Shown: positions 1 through 8,652 of the stretch, piece after piece
How positions within the stretch are numbered: position 1 is the first letter of the stretch
Layout of the letters: each line of letters starts with the position of its first letter
DNA from: Chrysochromulina tobinii
Lineage: Eukaryota; Haptophyta; Prymnesiales; Chrysochromulinaceae
Length of the DNA stretch: 32,609 bases
Direction of reading: 5' to 3'
NCBI GenBank assembly: GCA_001275005.1
Contig: JWZX01002124.1
Coordinates: 1 to 32,609 of the forward strand
Program-made: the position numbers and the translations under genes
The notes under the pieces: model-generated
What the model saw: the letters and a program-made list of their open reading frames with translations, nothing else
The model's database searches: none
What the model was told of the DNA's origin: nothing

Positions 1-524
1 GCGGCATGGCTGAGGAGCTGTGCCATCTGCCCGACGAGCTGTTACCCAAGGGGCTGCGCGCGCGCGCTTCCTTGTGGCACCAGCTCCTCCTGCTGAGCAG
101 TCTGCCTCTGAATGGGCCTGCAAGGCGCGAGCATTGGCTGATGGCGAAGGCCTGGCGCGAACGTCTTCCGCGGCCAGCGCAGCCAGCGGGGAGCGCACGG
201 CACCGCCACCCTGTCGCACGGCAAAAAAGGGCGACCCAGGGCCCGAGAGAGGCGCTGAACGAGGGGAGCCATGATCGGGCTCCCCATTTTCACGCGACGA
301 CCCTCCCTCTCCCAGCCCCTTGTGTGACCACGTGTCGCGCTCACGGTCGCCCATCGCCCAAGTTCGGGATCGGGACTGATCGGGGAGCCGGACCGGACCA
401 GTCGGACGCGCCGCCGCGGTGAGGAGATCAGGAGTGCGGCGGCCGGGCGCTTCGAACGGAGAGTGGAGCGATACGCATAAGCGTATTAGAAAGTCGGTGT
501 ACTCCAGCGGGCGCGGCCACAGAC
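1..524. other. Left flank without a convincing gene
   Basis: Several short overlapping open frames occur on both strands, as expected in GC-rich DNA, but none shows a recognisable domain. One frame ending at 274 and another ending at 422 could be the last exon of a gene that begins outside the window, but I see no support for either. The right part presumably holds the promoter and 5' leader of the FAD monooxygenase that begins at 525. Confidence 0.4.
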
Positions 525-1982
525 ATGAGCGAGCCCAAAACAGCCATCTCCATCGTCAGCCCCAAAGAGGCACCCACGCGCGAGAAGCCCAAGGAAAAGC
601 AAATGAGCCCCGAAGCTGACTTGGCCGCCGACAGCCCAACCCTACGCGTTGCCATCATCGGTGCAGGCCCGGCCGGCCTCACGCTTGCCATTGCGCTCGC
701 GCGCCGCGCCGCCGCCGGCGCCGCGGTGCGCGCGACCGTGTTCGAGCGCGCCGACGACCACCGCGGGGCCGCAACATATAACCCGGACCGTTCGTACACG
801 ATCGACATCACGGGCCACGGCGCCCGCGCGGCCCACTATGTCGGCGCGGCCGGCCGCTTCGATGCGTCCCTCATACCGTTCCTCGGCCTCCGCATCCCCT
901 CTCTCTACATGGAGGAGCGCGCCCCGCAGCCCGGCTGGACGGGCTCGCGCGGCGACATCTGCCGCGCGCTGCAGGCCGAGCTCGAGGCCGCAGCCGGCGA
1001 CGCCGTCACCGTGTGCTTCGGCACAGACGCCGCCGTCGTCAGCGCAGCCGACGGGCTCGTCGAGCTGCGCAGCGCCGCCGCCGCCGGCGGCGATGCGGCG
1101 CGGTGCGAGGCGTTTGACCTCGTCGTCGGCTGCGACGGCGCCGGCAGCGCCGTGCGGCGCGTGCTGCAGGCGCAGCAGCCGGGCTTCACCGTCGAGTCGA
1201 GCGAGCTCGCGAACCACTCGACAATGCTCGCGCTTGACTTGGCGGGCTCAAAGGACGCGCCCCGGCTCGACAAGTCCTGGCTCTACGTGCTGAGCCCCCC
1301 CAAGATCATGATGGTGGCGGGCGCCATCTGCGGGCCCGGTGGCCGCGACGACCCGCTCTGGTTTTGTCAGATCGGGCGCGCCGGCAAGCACTCGTTCGCG
1401 TCGCCGGAAGAGGCGCGCCGCCTGCTCGTGAGCGCGTACCCGGCCGTTGAGAAGCTTTCGAGCGCGGCGGCCATCGAGGCCTTTTCGCGGCGCGAGGCCA
1501 TGCCGACGGGCCGCGCGAAAGCCTGCAGCGCGCTGCACGGCGGGCGCGTCGCGCTGCTCGGCGACGCTGGCGCGCCATTCCCGCCGGTCGGCCAGGGCGT
1601 GAACGCGGCCATGGAGGCCGCAACTGTGCTCGACGCGTGCCTCGGCGAGCAGCTTGAGGCGCTCCGCGCCGGAGCGCCCAAGGGCGGGGCTGCCGCGTTC
1701 GTCGAGGCCGCGCTCGCCGCCTACACTTCACGCTGGGCGCCCGAGGCCGCAGCGGTGCGCGCGATCGCGCACGGCCTTGATCTTGATTCGAGCCTTGCCG
1801 TCGTTGTGAAGCAGTGGCTCTACAACCACCTGGGCGTCAGCGCGCTCACAAACGCGAAGGACGCCCGGCTCTCGTATGCGCAGGCGCTCGCCGTCGAGCG
1901 CCGCGCGGACGCGGCCTTCGTTGCCCTGGCCGTGGCGGCCGTGGTGGCGGCGGTCGCCCTCGGTGTAGCGCGTTTCTCCTAG
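525..1982 (+). CDS. FAD-dependent monooxygenase, kynurenine 3-monooxygenase-like, C-terminal membrane anchor
   Basis: This 485-residue single-exon flavoprotein probably hydroxylates an aromatic substrate with NAD(P)H and O2. The dinucleotide-binding motif GAGPAG lies at residues 46-51, followed by an acidic strand end (VFERAD, 72-77). The segment RSYTIDITGHG (about 89-99) matches the place where kynurenine 3-monooxygenases have RSINLALSxRG. CDGAG (203-207) is the DG motif, and GDAGAPFPPVGQGVN (346-360) is the second FAD motif. A hydrophobic helix at about 463-482 ends the protein, as in mitochondrial outer-membrane kynurenine monooxygenase. The first 40 residues are polar and Lys/Glu-rich, unlike that family; an internal ATG at residue 27 is another possible start. 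Flavoprotein monooxygenase is secure, but the substrate is inferred and other class A monooxygenases remain possible. Confidence 0.8.
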   Translation: MSEPKTAISIVSPKEAPTREKPKEKQMSPEADLAADSPTLRVAIIGAGPAGLTLAIALARRAAAGAAVRATVFERADDHRGAATYNPDRSYTIDITGHGARAAHYVGAAGRFDASLIPFLGLRIPSLYMEERAPQPGWTGSRGDICRALQAELEAAAGDAVTVCFGTDAAVVSAADGLVELRSAAAAGGDAARCEAFDLVVGCDGAGSAVRRVLQAQQPGFTVESSELANHSTMLALDLAGSKDAPRLDKSWLYVLSPPKIMMVAGAICGPGGRDDPLWFCQIGRAGKHSFASPEEARRLLVSAYPAVEKLSSAAAIEAFSRREAMPTGRAKACSALHGGRVALLGDAGAPFPPVGQGVNAAMEAATVLDACLGEQLEALRAGAPKGGAAAFVEAALAAYTSRWAPEAAAVRAIAHGLDLDSSLAVVVKQWLYNHLGVSALTNAKDARLSYAQALAVERRADAAFVALAVAAVVAAVALGVARFS

Positions 1983-2200
1983 GCCTTGCCTTTTTATTAC
2001 CTTTTTAGGGCGAGCCTGCGTCGCTAGTTCGGTAGTTGCGGGCGTTGCCGCATGCCGGGCATTCAGCTAGTGAGCGGAATCGCAATTGGTGAATCGACAC
2101 GAAATCACACTACACACATCCGAGAAATTGATTTTTCTTAGAATTTTCTTTCAGGTGAAACAACGATCCCACATCTAACACACCCCAGGATACATTCATT

Positions 2201-2836
2201 TTAAGTTGTCCTGTGCGCTAGCTCAGACAACATATCCTGGTCGCTTTCAAATGGATGCAACGCGGCAACCACGTCGTTCAGGATGACGCATGCGGCGAGC
2301 GCGTGCGAGCTGCGTGCTCCCCTGCGTGGCGAACCGACGGCGATGCGCGTGCTAAAGCTCTCGTCCCACATGAGCACGGGCACGGCCGTGCCACTAGAAG
2401 CCCACGCGGCTCGAAGCTTTGTCACCTGTTGCCCGACGGCGGTGCACTCCGCGCTCCACGAGCCATCTGCATTGTACGGCATGCCAACGACGGCGGCAGC
2501 GAGCTGCTGCTCGACGAGCACGTGCGCGAGGGCTTCGGCCAATGAATCGAAGCGCGTTGTTCTGCCACCAAAGAAGCGCTCGCGCTGCAGTGACCAGTCC
2601 CACGAGGCAGATGGATTGGCCAGACTTGCTGCAAGTCTGCGCGCAGCTGCAAAGCCACGGCGGCAAGGCACGCGCTCCACAAGGCCGTAGGGTTGCACGC
2701 CCTGGAACCGATTCACGCGCACGGCGAGGCCAAAGTAGGTCACGCCCGGGTCGATGGCGAGCAGCCGGCGGCCGGCGAGCGGCGCGAGCGTGCGTTCGGC
2801 ACACACCATCTTCGGAATTTCCCGCTGTGAACACAT
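2201..2836 (-). CDS. YqgF/RuvX-like RNase H-fold protein
   Basis: This is a 211-residue single-exon protein of the YqgF (RuvX) family. In bacteria these act in rRNA maturation or Holliday-junction resolution; plants carry organelle-targeted copies. Visible landmarks are the first strand LLAIDPGVTYFGLAV (25-39) with the first catalytic Asp at 29, VVGMPYNADGSWS (116-128) corresponding to the family's VGLPxxxDGS loop, WDESFST (157-163) with the acidic residue of the fourth strand, and the final helix HALAACVILNDVV (178-190). In most members that helix begins with a catalytic Asp; here His 178 takes its place. No clear transit peptide is visible in the short N terminus. The start lies 96 bp from the divergent NudC-like gene. 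Family assignment is good; activity is uncertain. Confidence 0.75.
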   Translation of the reverse strand: MCSQREIPKMVCAERTLAPLAGRRLLAIDPGVTYFGLAVRVNRFQGVQPYGLVERVPCRRGFAAARRLAASLANPSASWDWSLQRERFFGGRTTRFDSLAEALAHVLVEQQLAAAVVGMPYNADGSWSAECTAVGQQVTKLRAAWASSGTAVPVLMWDESFSTRIAVGSPRRGARSSHALAACVILNDVVAALHPFESDQDMLSELAHRTT

Positions 2837-2932
2837 CGCGAGCGTCAGCGTTCCGGGTACTTCAAAAAGTTGAATCTGGGGTTTCGTGAACTCGATGCTT
2901 CCTCTCTTGACAAGTTCCGCACATCTGTCTCT
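2837..2932. promoter_or_regulatory. Compact bidirectional promoter region (YqgF-like / NudC-like)
   Basis: Only 96 bp separate the two start codons, so both promoters and 5' leaders must lie here or overlap the genes. An out-of-frame ATG at 2895 precedes the NudC-like start at 2933 and opens a small upstream frame. No TATA box is evident. The promoter role is inferred from gene order. Confidence 0.4.
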
Positions 2933-3988
2933 ATGGACGACGGCAACGTGAAGGAGTTCCTAGCCTTCCGCGGCCAGCTGGAAGGCATCAATTGGGAACA
3001 GCCTCCAGAAAAGGGGCGGCGCGCGGAAGTACTCAGCGGCGGGCAATCCTCGCGCGCGCCGTGCTTGCGCGAGGAGGGGCAAGAATTTAGCTGGGAGGAC
3101 ATTGACGAGGGCCCGGCCGAGTCGGACGACTCATGGGCGGCCTTCCATGGGCCGGAGGGCTACGTGCCCGATGGTAAGATCCTCGCTGCAGGCGGCAAGA
3201 AACTCACCAAGGAGCAGAAGCAGAAGATGATGGACGCCGAGCAGCTCGCAGAGGCGCGAGAGAACATCCGCAAGCGTGGCTGGACAGAAGGCGAGGTGAA
3301 GTGGCGCTCGTGGCTCGCGCGGCGCGGGCACGACGTGCAGGTCAACGACTGGAACCTGTACCAGTATATCGACGGCGATTGCATCCCGCCCTCGCGCGAC
3401 CCGTTCTGGATCAACGCGAATGAGGTGCCTCTGCCCGACTACGAGGCTGGCAATGATGTGCCAAACGAGGTGGGACCGATGGAGGTGACCAACATCCTGG
3501 GCGAGCGCATCGAGCCCAAGTGGAAGCCGCCGCGAGTCGTAATGCTCGGTGCGCTCTGGGCGGACGTCAACGTCGCAAAGCTCGCCGAGCAGGGCCTCGG
3601 GCGCGTGACCGATCGCTATTACTGGCGGCAAACGACGGGAATGGTCTTTGTCGAAGTCAAGGTGCCCGAGGGCACGTCAGCGCGCGAGCTGACGGTGACG
3701 ATCGCGCCCCAGCGGCTGACGATCCGGCGTGGCACCGCCGGGCCGCCCCTCTTCGACGAGGAGCTCTACATGAGAATCTACGTGGGCTCGAACGTGGACG
3801 TCGAATCCTCCGTCTGGGAGTTGCAGGACAAGCGCGTCATCATCTTCCACCTGGTCAAGTGGCACAGGCTCGCCGCGGGCAACGTGCGCGACACTTCGCG
3901 CACATGGTGGCGACAGTGCTTCACGCACGAGGAGCCATTTACGCATGAGAACCCGCACGGTGAGTATTACAACCAAAAGGACAAGTGA
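2933..3988 (+). CDS. NudC-like CS-domain protein
   Basis: This is a 351-residue protein. The frame is open upstream to 2870, but the first in-frame ATG is at 2933 in a good context (CTATGG), so I place the start there. The C-terminal CS (p23/NudC-type) domain spans about 226-328: it opens with DRYYWRQTTGMVFVEV, continues with the hydrophobic strands LTVTIAPQRLTIRR, contains SSVWELQDKRVIIFHLVK, and ends with the WW pair (325-326) typical of NudC proteins. NudC-type CS proteins are HSP90 co-chaperones acting in dynein/nuclear-migration and protein-folding complexes. The first 220 residues are charged and contain a Lys/Glu-rich predicted helix (about 90-118); I recognise no domain there. It is longer than small NudCD2-type proteins. 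The client is unknown. Confidence 0.75.
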   Translation: MDDGNVKEFLAFRGQLEGINWEQPPEKGRRAEVLSGGQSSRAPCLREEGQEFSWEDIDEGPAESDDSWAAFHGPEGYVPDGKILAAGGKKLTKEQKQKMMDAEQLAEARENIRKRGWTEGEVKWRSWLARRGHDVQVNDWNLYQYIDGDCIPPSRDPFWINANEVPLPDYEAGNDVPNEVGPMEVTNILGERIEPKWKPPRVVMLGALWADVNVAKLAEQGLGRVTDRYYWRQTTGMVFVEVKVPEGTSARELTVTIAPQRLTIRRGTAGPPLFDEELYMRIYVGSNVDVESSVWELQDKRVIIFHLVKWHRLAAGNVRDTSRTWWRQCFTHEEPFTHENPHGEYYNQKDK

Positions 3989-4422
3989 GAGACGAAGTTG
4001 ATCGGATACCTTGTCAAGTGAGGTCTGGGTGCGGAACCCGCGCGAGAGCCGGGGCGCGGGAGCCCAGGGCCACGAAGCGGGCGAGTGCACGCGGCAGCCT
4101 GCACCACCACAATGCGGGCACGAACCAACTAGAACCCTCAGCCAACATCGGTACATCCGTGAAATACGCGTCCAAACTCTCGGTTACTCTCCCGGCGATA
4201 CGGGAAAGCAGACGTATCAGAATTCATATTCCCCGCTCTCTCCAGTCTCCACGGCAAAATCACACAACGCGCGCGGGCTGCGTCTCACTCACTAGCTCAC
4301 AACGGTAAACGCAAATAAACGCAAAGATCTCACGCCTGAGCGCTGTGCTGACGCGGCTGTGTACAGTTGCTCCAAACCGAACCTCATCGCATCCGAACAA
4401 CGCCCGAGCAGTCGGCGGCTTA
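3989..4422. other. Convergent intergenic region
   Basis: This lies between the 3' ends of the NudC-like gene and fibrillarin. It has no convincing open frame, RNA gene or repeat, and presumably holds both 3' untranslated regions. Confidence 0.5.
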
Positions 4423-5433
4423 TCAGACCTTCTGCTTCTTCGCTGCGGACCCATCGGAGGGGTCACGGTAGCGCGCAATGACGACAGCGTGATCGCGCTC
4501 GTACGGCTCGAGTGTCAGCTGCTCGAGCGGCTTGAACTGCTCGGCTTTGAGTTTAACCACCTCCTGGGCAAAGACGTGCTCAGCGGGCGCGGTCGAGTCG
4601 ATGCAGTTCGCCTTGACGGAGATGACGCAGTGTCCCTCATTCTTGAGGAAGAGGTGCGCGTTGAGCGCCACGATGCGCGCCTGGTCGGGCTGGGCCACGT
4701 CGGCGAAGACGCAGTCGACCATGCCGACGAGCATGCGGTACTTGTGTGGGTGGCGAGCGTCCTCGATGATGGGGATAATGTTGGTGCGCTTCTTTGCCAC
4801 GTTGATCAGGTCGCGGCCTGAACGGTGCGAGAACTCGACGGCGTACACGCAGCCCGTCTCGCCCACCAGATCCGACACGTGCGAGACCGATGTGCCCGAC
4901 GCAGCGCCCAAGTAAAGAACCTTCGAGCCCGGTCCCATGTGGATGCTGTCGACGCCGCCAAGGATGGCCGCCGCGATCTTGGAACGGAAGGGATTCCAAA
5001 CGCGGTACTCGACCTTTTTCTTCGCGTCGCCCTCGCCCTCCTCCACGGTTATCCGCTTCTCGCCGTACACGGCGTCTCCCGGCACCATCGAACGCGTCAC
5101 TAGCACGTCCTCCTTGCCGCGGGCCACAAACACCCCCGCATGCCGGTGGGGCTCGATGATGACCTTGGCGCCGCCCTTCGCGCCGCCCTTGCCCTTGCCC
5201 TTGCCCTTGCCCTTGCCGCCCTTGCCCTTGCCGCCCCCTTTTCCCTTGCCGCCCTTGCCGTCGCCTTTGCCGCCCTTTCCCTTGCCACCATCGCCTTTGC
5301 CGCCCTTTCCCTTGCCGCCGTCGCCCTTACCCTTGCCCGGGCTGCCGGCGCCGCGAAGGTGGAGAGCAAGGTGCAAGCCGGCGCGAACCGACTCGTCCGC
5401 CGCCGCAGCCATCCTGAACGAGGTGGCCACCAT
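4423..5433 (-). CDS. Fibrillarin, box C/D snoRNP 2'-O-methyltransferase, with Gly-Lys tail
   Basis: Fibrillarin (Nop1) is the nucleolar S-adenosylmethionine-dependent 2'-O-methyltransferase of box C/D snoRNPs and also methylates a histone glutamine. The methyltransferase domain is clear: an [18 protein letters not shown] opening, the [10 protein letters not shown] motif, the SAM-binding [52 protein letters not shown] and [11 protein letters not shown]. The N-terminal domain is not the usual Gly-Arg (GAR) region but about 60 residues of Gly and Lys (coding 5164-5340) with a few Asp and Ala and no Arg. The frame is open up to a GTG at 5478; I choose the first ATG at 5433, giving 336 residues. 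ATG 5412 or an undetected upstream exon is possible. It sits downstream of the TMEM115-like gene on the same strand. Confidence 0.92.
   Translation of the reverse strand: MVATSFRMAAAADESVRAGLHLALHLRGAGSPGKGKGDGGKGKGGKGDGGKGKGGKGDGKGGKGKGGGKGKGGKGKGKGKGKGGAKGGAKVIIEPHRHAGVFVARGKEDVLVTRSMVPGDAVYGEKRITVEEGEGDAKKKVEYRVWNPFRSKIAAAILGGVDSIHMGPGSKVLYLGAASGTSVSHVSDLVGETGCVYAVEFSHRSGRDLINVAKKRTNIIPIIEDARHPHKYRMLVGMVDCVFADVAQPDQARIVALNAHLFLKNEGHCVISVKANCIDSTAPAEHVFAQEVVKLKAEQFKPLEQLTLEPYERDHAVVIARYRDPSDGSAAKKQKV
5164..5340 (-). repeat. Gly-Lys low-complexity tract in fibrillarin
   Basis: A GC-rich short tandem pattern codes for alternating Gly and Lys with occasional Asp and Ala. The lysine codons on the coding strand are AAG, giving the CCCTTG pattern on the plus strand. 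It replaces the arginine-rich domain expected at this position. Confidence 0.9.
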
Positions 5434-5731
5434 TGGGATCGCTCCCCAGTCACGGCAAAAAGATGGAGTGCGTCGCACAGGCGACGTGCCCGACGATCCA
5501 ACTTGTAAACGTCAGTTTTTTTCTCCTCGCACCACACATGGAGGCCCCAATCTTGTTGGAAATGCATAACCAAATAAATCCATGGGGCCCTAGACTGAAC
5601 AGATGGCGCGTCTCCCCCTGTTCCCACGCCTTCCCAATCGTATACCCGGTAGTTCGAGCCATGCGACAACAACACGGAACACGCTCAAAACTGTCCACGG
5701 TATCTCGCAAACCTGGGTGTGGTCTCTGCAT

Positions 5732-6856
5732 CTACATCCTGATCCTCGGCGTGTCCACGCGAGACTCGGTCGCCCCGGGCGTCGACATAGGCGTCCACGG
5801 CGTGCCGACCCTGATCGTCACGCCGCCCTCCACGATCGGTGTGGAAGGCGTGCCGAGCAGACTCTGTGCTTCGGCCGCGGTGCTGGGTGTGCCCGACTTT
5901 TGGGCGAGGCGTGCTTCGATGAGCGCACGCGCGCGCTCGCGCCGCCGCTCAGCGACCTCCGGGTCGCTCGTGGTCACCGAAGCTGGGGCTGGCATGGAGG
6001 GCTGGCGCAGTAGATCGGGCAGCGATGGCGGCGGTAGCACGGGCTGTTGGGGAGCGCCGGCGGCGAGGGCGGCCCAGCCTTGGGGCGGGAAGCAGCCGCA
6101 CATGCTGACCAGCACAAAACTCGCCTCACCCACCGCCCGTAGCGGCGGCTCCAGCGGGGGCGGGAAGAGGCTGGCGAAGGCGAACTCGCTCGAGGGATCT
6201 CCGGCCATGCCAGCCGCGCGCGGTTGGTAGTAGCGCAGGTAGACCCAGGCGGCGAGGATGCCATTCCACGCAAAGAGCAGCTCGTCGGGCGGGCCCGAGT
6301 GCGTGCCCAGGAGTAGCACGGCCGACCACACGAGTACGAGGCTCGGCGCGTGGCGCATGGCGTGCACTGCGAGCTGGCCGGCGGCAGGACCATTGCCGCC
6401 CATCACCACTGGCAGCGCGAAGGCGGCATCCACGTGCACGTGCTGCTTGAGCGCCACAGCCAGGCCGCCCATCACGCCCGTCAGCCCACCGAGGCGCGAA
6501 AAGAGAAAGTGCTCCTCACGAAAGAGGATGTACATCAAGATCATGCCCGCCCACGTGAGGCACCCCTGCACCCCGTTGGTTAGGACGACAAAGCGCAGCA
6601 GCTCACGCCCGCCCCAGGTTGGCCGTAGGAGCACTCCGCACGCGAGCAGCGCCGCTGAGCCTAGCAGCAGGTTGAGGAACGAGTCCTCAAAGTAGCCGGC
6701 GGTGATCACCTGCCACGGGCGCGTGGTCGTATGGCCGGGCACGAGGAAAACGACGGTCTGCAGATCGGGCGCGAGACGAAGCAGAAGCGCCGCCACGACC
6801 ACGCCGCCGACCAGGCCGAGCGCCTCTGGCGGCGCATGGAAGTCCTTCCCTTCCAT
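5732..6856 (-). CDS. TMEM115-like Golgi membrane protein (rhomboid-like fold)
   Basis: This is a 374-residue multi-pass membrane protein. The diagnostic central part reads LLRPTWGGRELLRFVVLTN, then LGGLTGVMGGLAVALKQHV, then WNGILAAWVYLRYYQ followed by GDPSSEFAFASLFPPPLEP. These match the TMEM115/DUF1751 family, which is distantly related to rhomboid proteases, lacks the catalytic Ser-His pair, and in animals resides in the Golgi and associates with the COG complex. An N-terminal hydrophobic helix (about 13-28) and several further helices fit the family topology. The last 100 residues are cytosolic, Pro/Ser/Thr-rich and contain a charged predicted helix (about 324-341). The start ATG is 140 bp from the divergent VPPG gene. 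Family call is strong; function is by homology. Confidence 0.82.
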   Translation of the reverse strand: MEGKDFHAPPEALGLVGGVVVAALLLRLAPDLQTVVFLVPGHTTTRPWQVITAGYFEDSFLNLLLGSAALLACGVLLRPTWGGRELLRFVVLTNGVQGCLTWAGMILMYILFREEHFLFSRLGGLTGVMGGLAVALKQHVHVDAAFALPVVMGGNGPAAGQLAVHAMRHAPSLVLVWSAVLLLGTHSGPPDELLFAWNGILAAWVYLRYYQPRAAGMAGDPSSEFAFASLFPPPLEPPLRAVGEASFVLVSMCGCFPPQGWAALAAGAPQQPVLPPPSLPDLLRQPSMPAPASVTTSDPEVAERRRERARALIEARLAQKSGTPSTAAEAQSLLGTPSTPIVEGGVTIRVGTPWTPMSTPGATESRVDTPRIRM

Positions 6857-6996
6857 ACACCCGACGTTTCGTTTGCGACTTTTCAGCGGTGTAACTTTTC
6901 AGCGGTGGACGACTGTTCATGGTTTGACGGAGCGACCACGTGTTGAATTGGGTATTCAACGTTTGCTGCACAAAATCATACTATTGTAAAGCGGAC
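6857..6996. promoter_or_regulatory. Bidirectional promoter region with a 14-bp tandem repeat
   Basis: This is the 140-bp space between the starts of the TMEM115-like and VPPG genes. It holds two perfect copies of ACTTTTCAGCGGTG at 6878-6891 and 6894-6907, 16 bp apart. The promoter role is inferred from position; the repeat is seen directly. Confidence 0.45.
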
Positions 6997-8652
6997 ATGC
7001 TCGGAACTCCCGAGAGCGCGAGTGAAACTTTGCTCGTCGACGCTATGCAGATGCAAGTGACTGTCCCCCCTGGCGCAACAGCAGGGCAGCAGGTTCAGGT
7101 TCAAACACCCTCAGGCCCGATGCTCGTGCAAGTGCCTCCTGGCGCGATGCCGGGAACCTTGTTCACGGTCACGATCCCGCAGCAGCAGCAGCAGCCCGTG
7201 ATGGCGCAGCCCATGATGCAGGCCCCACAGCCACAGTACGGGATGCCGCCCCAGCAGCAACAAGCCGTTGGCTACATGCCGCAGCCCGTGATGGCGCAGC
7301 CCGTGATGGCGCAGCCCATCACCCCCGCCCCACCGCAACCACCCCAGTATGGGAGCCCCGCCCCACAGCAACAAGCACAGTATGGGGCGATGCCTCCGCT
7401 GAAGCAGCCCTCCGGCATGGCGGCGCCGTTGCTCGCTCCCGTTCCGATGGGGATGAACGAGCCTCTCCATGTGCCGATGGGACGGCCGGTCTCTGAGCTG
7501 ATGCCGCAGGTGGCCCCGGTCTCCTCGCTCACCGACAGCTACTCGAACTTCCAGTACACGGCCGAAAGCTCGAGCGAGGCGGGCAAGACTCACGCAGCGA
7601 CGTGGGACGCCAAGAGCGGCATCACAGATGCGGCGAGCTTCTCAGCGCCTGTGCCGATGGGTCAGCCTGTCTTCTACTCGGACGAGCAGATGGCGCTGCT
7701 CAACCAGCAGCCCCCTCCGCCCGAGATCTTTTACTACGGCTTGAAGAGCGGCGTGCGACCCGATGTCGCGCAGCCCCTACCGACGGTGACAGGTGCGGCC
7801 ATCGCGACCGACGCACACGTGGCCATGGCACGCCCGGTCTTGACGACGGCGAGCGGCGTGCCCGTCGTCGTCGCCTCCAGCGCGGGCCTCTCGGGGGCGC
7901 GCACCGCCTTCGATGGCATGCAGGGCATCAAGAGCTGCGACGAGCGCCTCCAGACCTCTGTGGACGAGCTGCTTCTCTTCTTCAACACGCACAACAGCCG
8001 GCCGCTGGTGGGGTGCGCGGTCGAGGGATGGCACCATGAGACGCGCCATAGGCGCGTGCGCGTCGAGGACGGCGACGGCAAGCACCACTACAAGACCGAG
8101 ACGTACGTTGAGAAAGTCACCGACTTTCAGTACAAAATCGACCTGACGTCCTTTGTGTACCCATTCGGTTATATTGTGTCCGTCGATGAGAACAAGCTCT
8201 CCGTGCCGCAGCTCTGCCAAAAGTTCGTGGACGACAAGAACCTGCTCAAGAGCCTCCAGATGAAGAAGGAGGTGCACTTCGACTTCAAGCAGCTGCATGC
8301 GATGGTGTACGGCTACATACGATCGCTCGGGTGGCGGCGAGGGCTCACCGTCTCCTTCCCACAGGCCAACAACTCGGTGCGAGTCTACAATGAGAACATG
8401 CTCTCCGAAATGTGGGAGAACTGCTGCTGCAACTGCCTGATGCACGTGACCATCGTGCCGTGCATCCTCATGCGCCTGTACCGCGGCGACTGCCCGTGCC
8501 AGACGGGCCACGCCGAGAGCGACATCCGCAGCTACTTTCGCATCAACTACGCCCCCATACAGGTCTTCGCAGCGATCCAAAACCAGCTCTGGTGCCCGGG
8601 CTTCTCGGGTATGGCCCTGGCCATGGAGATCTTGCGCAATGTCTTCTGGTGA
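6997..8652 (+). CDS. Uncharacterised VPPG-motif protein with conserved C-terminal domain
   Basis: This is a 551-residue protein. The frame is open from a GTG at 6940, but the first ATG is at 6997. Residues about 21-60 carry two copies of a VPPGxxxGxxxxV motif, a short repeat common in protist proteins. Residues about 61-160 are Gln/Pro/Met-rich with repeats of QPVMAQ. Residues about 320-551 look like a folded domain: GCAVEGWHHETRHRRVRV, VTDFQYKIDLTSFVYPFGYIVSV, KEVHFDFKQLHAMVYGYIRSLGW, LTVSFPQANNSVRVYN, then a Cys-rich hydrophobic stretch (CCCNCLMHVTIVPCILMRLYR) that may touch or cross a membrane, and a closing RSYFRINYAPIQVFAAIQNQLW. I cannot name the domain and assign no function. Confidence 0.7.
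   Translation: MLGTPESASETLLVDAMQMQVTVPPGATAGQQVQVQTPSGPMLVQVPPGAMPGTLFTVTIPQQQQQPVMAQPMMQAPQPQYGMPPQQQQAVGYMPQPVMAQPVMAQPITPAPPQPPQYGSPAPQQQAQYGAMPPLKQPSGMAAPLLAPVPMGMNEPLHVPMGRPVSELMPQVAPVSSLTDSYSNFQYTAESSSEAGKTHAATWDAKSGITDAASFSAPVPMGQPVFYSDEQMALLNQQPPPPEIFYYGLKSGVRPDVAQPLPTVTGAAIATDAHVAMARPVLTTASGVPVVVASSAGLSGARTAFDGMQGIKSCDERLQTSVDELLLFFNTHNSRPLVGCAVEGWHHETRHRRVRVEDGDGKHHYKTETYVEKVTDFQYKIDLTSFVYPFGYIVSVDENKLSVPQLCQKFVDDKNLLKSLQMKKEVHFDFKQLHAMVYGYIRSLGWRRGLTVSFPQANNSVRVYNENMLSEMWENCCCNCLMHVTIVPCILMRLYRGDCPCQTGHAESDIRSYFRINYAPIQVFAAIQNQLWCPGFSGMALAMEILRNVFW

Noticed and set aside
6-422. 138-codon open frame at the left edge
   Set aside because: It has no domain or conserved character, and overlapping frames on both strands are equally long.
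2870-2932. Upstream extension of the NudC-like protein
   Set aside because: It would require a TTG start; the first ATG in frame is 2933.
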